Assembly: GCA_015039465.1 (NCBI GenBank)
Contig: MU130359.1
Coordinates: forward strand, 268,588 to 302,052
From: Phlegmacium glaucopus
Taxonomy: Eukaryota; Basidiomycota; Agaricomycetes; Agaricales; Cortinariaceae
DNA length: 33,465 nucleotides
Direction: 5' to 3'
Below are positions 30,928 through 33,465 of the stretch, piece after piece. The position numbers and the translations under genes were made by a program. Numbering within the stretch: the stretch's first letter is position 1; every line of letters begins with the position of its first letter. The notes beneath the pieces are model-generated. The model did no database searches. It saw only the letters and a list, made by a program, of their open reading frames with translations, and was not told where the DNA came from.

Positions 30928-31389
30928 GTGATGGATATATATAGTACACTACCAGCGGCATCGTCAAAAAAATACCTATCGCTGATGCGCACTCTGTCTC
31001 AGAAACACACATCCATTCTCACCCAGCTCAGAACTGCACATATACCCCTTGCCAAGCACTTGCATCATATGGGCAAAGCAAAATCACCCTTATGTCCCAC
31101 ATGTCATGAACACAACAAAACCATTATCCACTTTATCTTACTATGTCCAGCCTTTGCAGCCCCATGGCATGTGATGCAAGCCTCATTGGGGCCCATAGCA
31201 CACGACCTTTCAAAGATTCTTAACTCATCCACCACTGAAGCTGCTCTTCCAATACATCAAAGATACCAAGAGATTCCTTCACCCGACCCCTTGATATTTG
31301 TTGTCTACCATTCACCACATCACCACGTCAAAAGCCTGCCCAGCTACGCACTCATCTATGCTAGGTCACTGGACCCCCCACCCATTTAA
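30928..31389 (+). pseudogene. 5'-truncated LINE (Tad-like) reverse-transcriptase C-terminus with zf-RVT motif
   Basis: The frame encodes words typical of the C-terminal end of fungal LINE polyproteins: LPAASSKKYLSLMRTLSQKH, SILTQLRTAHIPLAKHLHH, then a zinc-binding module with CPTC, a following HF and LLCPAF (the zf-RVT pattern C-x2-C...H...C). No reverse transcriptase or endonuclease sequence precedes it, so this is the usual 5' truncation left by target-primed reverse transcription. The open frame ends at 31389. An AT-rich stretch with AAAATAAAAATAAAAAT follows at about 31575-31595. No clear TSD was found. The clade (Tad) is inferred from the fungal host, not from a search. Confidence 0.7.
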
Positions 31390-32214
31390 TATACTGTACT
31401 TTCAATTTCTATATCCCTTAGCTTTCAACATTACCCTCGCATTGAAGCCCATTTATGGGACCTTCACGCAGTTGCCATCGTCACATTTATAAATTAGCAT
31501 AACACAGTAGTTTATTACAGCATACATACTCTCTGACATATGGTTCGCCACAACGGAGAATAAAATAGGATTTAAAAAATAAAAATAAAAATATATAGTA
31601 CAGGGCAAAGGGTAGGTTGGGGAATGATGGTGTAAAGGAACAACGATAGGGAAAAGAGGAGAAAAGAAATAAGGAGGGCTGTGAGTGTACCAGACATTCA
31701 TAACACAGGACCGCATCCACCTCACCACCTTACATGACAACGATGACCATTACAACAACAACCATGAGGCCACCAGCATAGCCTCATGTCAATGATATGG
31801 CTGACAAACACGATGACCCCCACCAGGGGGTTGTATTATTTTTTATTTACTATGGAACGCAGTGACGGGAATCTTCAGGAGTCTGGTGGAGTGATCTAGC
31901 ATTTTACATATCATATCATGAGTTTTATTTGTAATATATATTATTCAATGAATTATCTTCCAAATACCATGTCTCAGTACCACATATAGCCCTGTTAGCC
32001 CCCATAGTTTGAAAAGTACTGAAGGATATATACAGCAGGGTGAAACTATCTAAACATGGTAGTACCAGTAGCTCCTATAGCCTGAATCTATTGAGAGGTA
32101 TCCACAGCTACCTATACCAAGCAAACAGCTACTATGTCTACTCATGGCTACTGAGGCCTTGCAAGAAGCTATGTATGGGGGGGCTTGTGTACCAGAATAT
32201 TCAAACTACTGTGA
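31390..32214. other. Intergenic DNA downstream of the LINE fragment
   Basis: No gene seen. There is another C-run/G-run inverted word (ACCCCCACCAGGGGG, about 31817-31831) next to a T-tract and a GAGTCTGGTGGAGT fragment near 31880 that belongs to the motif at 12930-13076. Confidence 0.4.
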
Positions 32215-32790
32215 CTATATACAGCTACATATACAAGTTATTTCTTCCTGATGTAGAGGGAGGAGCACTTCAGTATCACATTGAATATCTCACACAGATC
32301 CACTGGTGAGCACAAGGGAATTTATAGAACAACATGGAGATGAGGAGGATGCCTTGTGTCGTGTCATAGGACTTGCTCTGGACTTGCTTGGATGTGTTGA
32401 TGACCGAAAACAGAATGGACTTGTGGCTACTCATCGATTAGATCCTCATCTTTTTGGAGCACACTCAGGCTGTATCCAATGCACAGATCCACTCAGGAAA
32501 AAATTGGCATTACAAGGGATATGTGGCCCTGGATAAGTGAGCTCCCCTAATAGTATCATTTAATCTGACAGAACTCAGATCTGCCATGCTGAAGGCAACC
32601 CACTCAAACCAGTCTGCAATTCAAGTGTGATGAAATGTCGTTATGTATCATGAGTGCGGACATACATTCTCTACAAATTTGCTGCAGTAATATGCTCCTG
32701 ACAACTTCTCTCTGATATTTATAGTATCACATCACACGAGAGATTGAACCTTGACTATTGACCCAAAGATATACACAACAAGGAACTTGA
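32215..32790 (+). repeat. Dispersed repeat with coding relic (copy 2, inverted to copy 1)
   Basis: Matches the reverse complement of 24360-24990. The open stretch 32306-32536 encodes TREFIEQHGDEEDALC and a CTDPLRKK word; the preceding frame ends QIHW then TGA, where copy 1 reads QIHWQA without a stop. Interruptions in both copies show it is not an active gene here. Confidence 0.65.
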
Positions 32791-32923
32791 AGGAAGTTCA
32801 TAGGGCTGAAAAAAGTTGGACTCTTCCATCAGACTACAATATAGAGATTTTAGCCGCTAGATATGTGATAGAATCACTATACTATGTACAGTTAGTAAGT
32901 TATTTAATGTATATAAAGAGATT

Positions 32924-32963
32924 TGCTCACCTCAGTCTCGATACAACGGACTGAGGTTGAGCA
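32924..32963 (-). repeat. Hairpin matching the type A hairpin at 12698-12739
   Basis: Arms TGCTCACCTCAGTC and GACTGAGGTTGAGCA surround an 11-base loop. The loop matches the reverse complement of the 12698 loop at most positions, so this copy is inverted. A TATATAAAG word lies just to the left. Confidence 0.6.
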
Positions 32964-33006
32964 GTCTATTTGACCTGATATATATACGTAAACGGAACAA
33001 TGAGAC

Positions 33007-33031
33007 AGTGGCCAGTGCCACACTGGCCACT
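33007..33031. repeat. Perfect 11-base hairpin
   Basis: AGTGGCCAGTG and CACTGGCCACT are separated by CCA. No run of T follows, so it is not a bacterial-type terminator. Role unknown. Confidence 0.6.
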
Positions 33032-33358
33032 CAGTAAGTCTACCCAACTATTACCAAATATGGTTATTACCAGATGTGGTCAACTGGCCACCTTACAGTT
33101 CTATGGTGTTATTACCAACATACAATACTGAATTCTTAGAGACAATGGATAACCATGTCGAAGCCTCCAAATTTGGTTATAAATTCATTTCAGTGAGTCA
33201 GACTAGAAGAGACGAAGCAATTCCACTGAGAGGATGACTGTTGGGGAGTAAGAATGAATTGGGGAAAACTACCTATCCTGGTACAAAAGAGCAGTATTTA
33301 TACCCTAAGGATGAGGCTATGTAGAACAATAAAAAGAAAGAAGTATGCACTGTTAAAG

Positions 33359-33465
33359 TGTTACATTCCGTCATACATTACTCCAGTCCAGCTCCATCGG
33401 AGTTGTCTCCGGTAGTCCGTACTCCATACAGTCACTTCCCTCACATCCCAAACTACTCCTTCTAC
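33359..33465 (+). repeat. Start of another gypsy LTR, cut by the window end
   Basis: Begins TGTTACATTCCGTCATAC and follows the same LTR family to the last base. Its details (for example GTCCGTACTCCATACAG) resemble the copy at 11743-12315. Whether it is a solo LTR or the 5' LTR of a complete element cannot be seen. Confidence 0.88.

Noticed and set aside
33007..33031. GC-rich hairpin as a transcription terminator
   Set aside because: Intrinsic terminators are bacterial and no T-run follows; kept only as an inverted repeat.

Overview
The window looks like repeat-rich chromosomal DNA from a filamentous basidiomycete, probably an Agaricomycete. Its protein-coding genes are split by many 50-80 base GT-AG introns, it carries a chromodomain Ty3/gypsy retrotransposon, a relic resembling the KDZ/CxC-type transposase proteins of mushrooms and a Tad-like LINE fragment. 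No bacterial-style operon, tRNA, rRNA or CRISPR array was found. The species cannot be named from the sequence.

Layout. Bases 1-2688 are the 3' part of a Ty3/gypsy element (integrase C-terminus plus chromodomain, then a 586-base LTR). Between pol and the LTR, on the opposite strand, lies a second gene with its own TATA box, one 50-base intron and a Zn2Cys6-like cysteine cluster. Bases 2700-13900 are a graveyard of repeats: solo LTRs with target-site duplications (TSDs), a short 185-base LTR family, G/T-rich and 60-base minisatellites, a decayed transposase-like gene and hairpin clusters. A 634-base hAT-type non-autonomous element with an 8-base TSD (13947-14580) marks the edge of a gene island.

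The gene island (about 15.1-22.7 kb) holds a C2H2 zinc-finger gene (minus strand) divergent from a nine-exon BCS1-like AAA ATPase gene (plus strand). After these come a possible broken gene of unknown family and a clear pseudogene of the spliceosomal cyclophilin PPIL4 (cyclophilin plus RRM plus RS tail), with several frameshifts and stops. From 22.7 to 26.1 kb I recognise no gene, only an unnamed dispersed repeat. An intact uncharacterised gene with a good TATA box follows at 26235-26765.

The right side (27.4-33.5 kb) is again mobile DNA: a 718-base Mutator-like foldback element with a 9-base TSD, a second hAT-type copy, a short solo LTR with perfect TSD, C/A-rich low-complexity DNA, a 5'-truncated LINE, an inverted partner of the 24-25 kb repeat, and the start of another gypsy LTR at the window edge. 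The host genes show no functional link to each other; the shared theme is a small gene island being invaded by, and partly decaying among, transposons.
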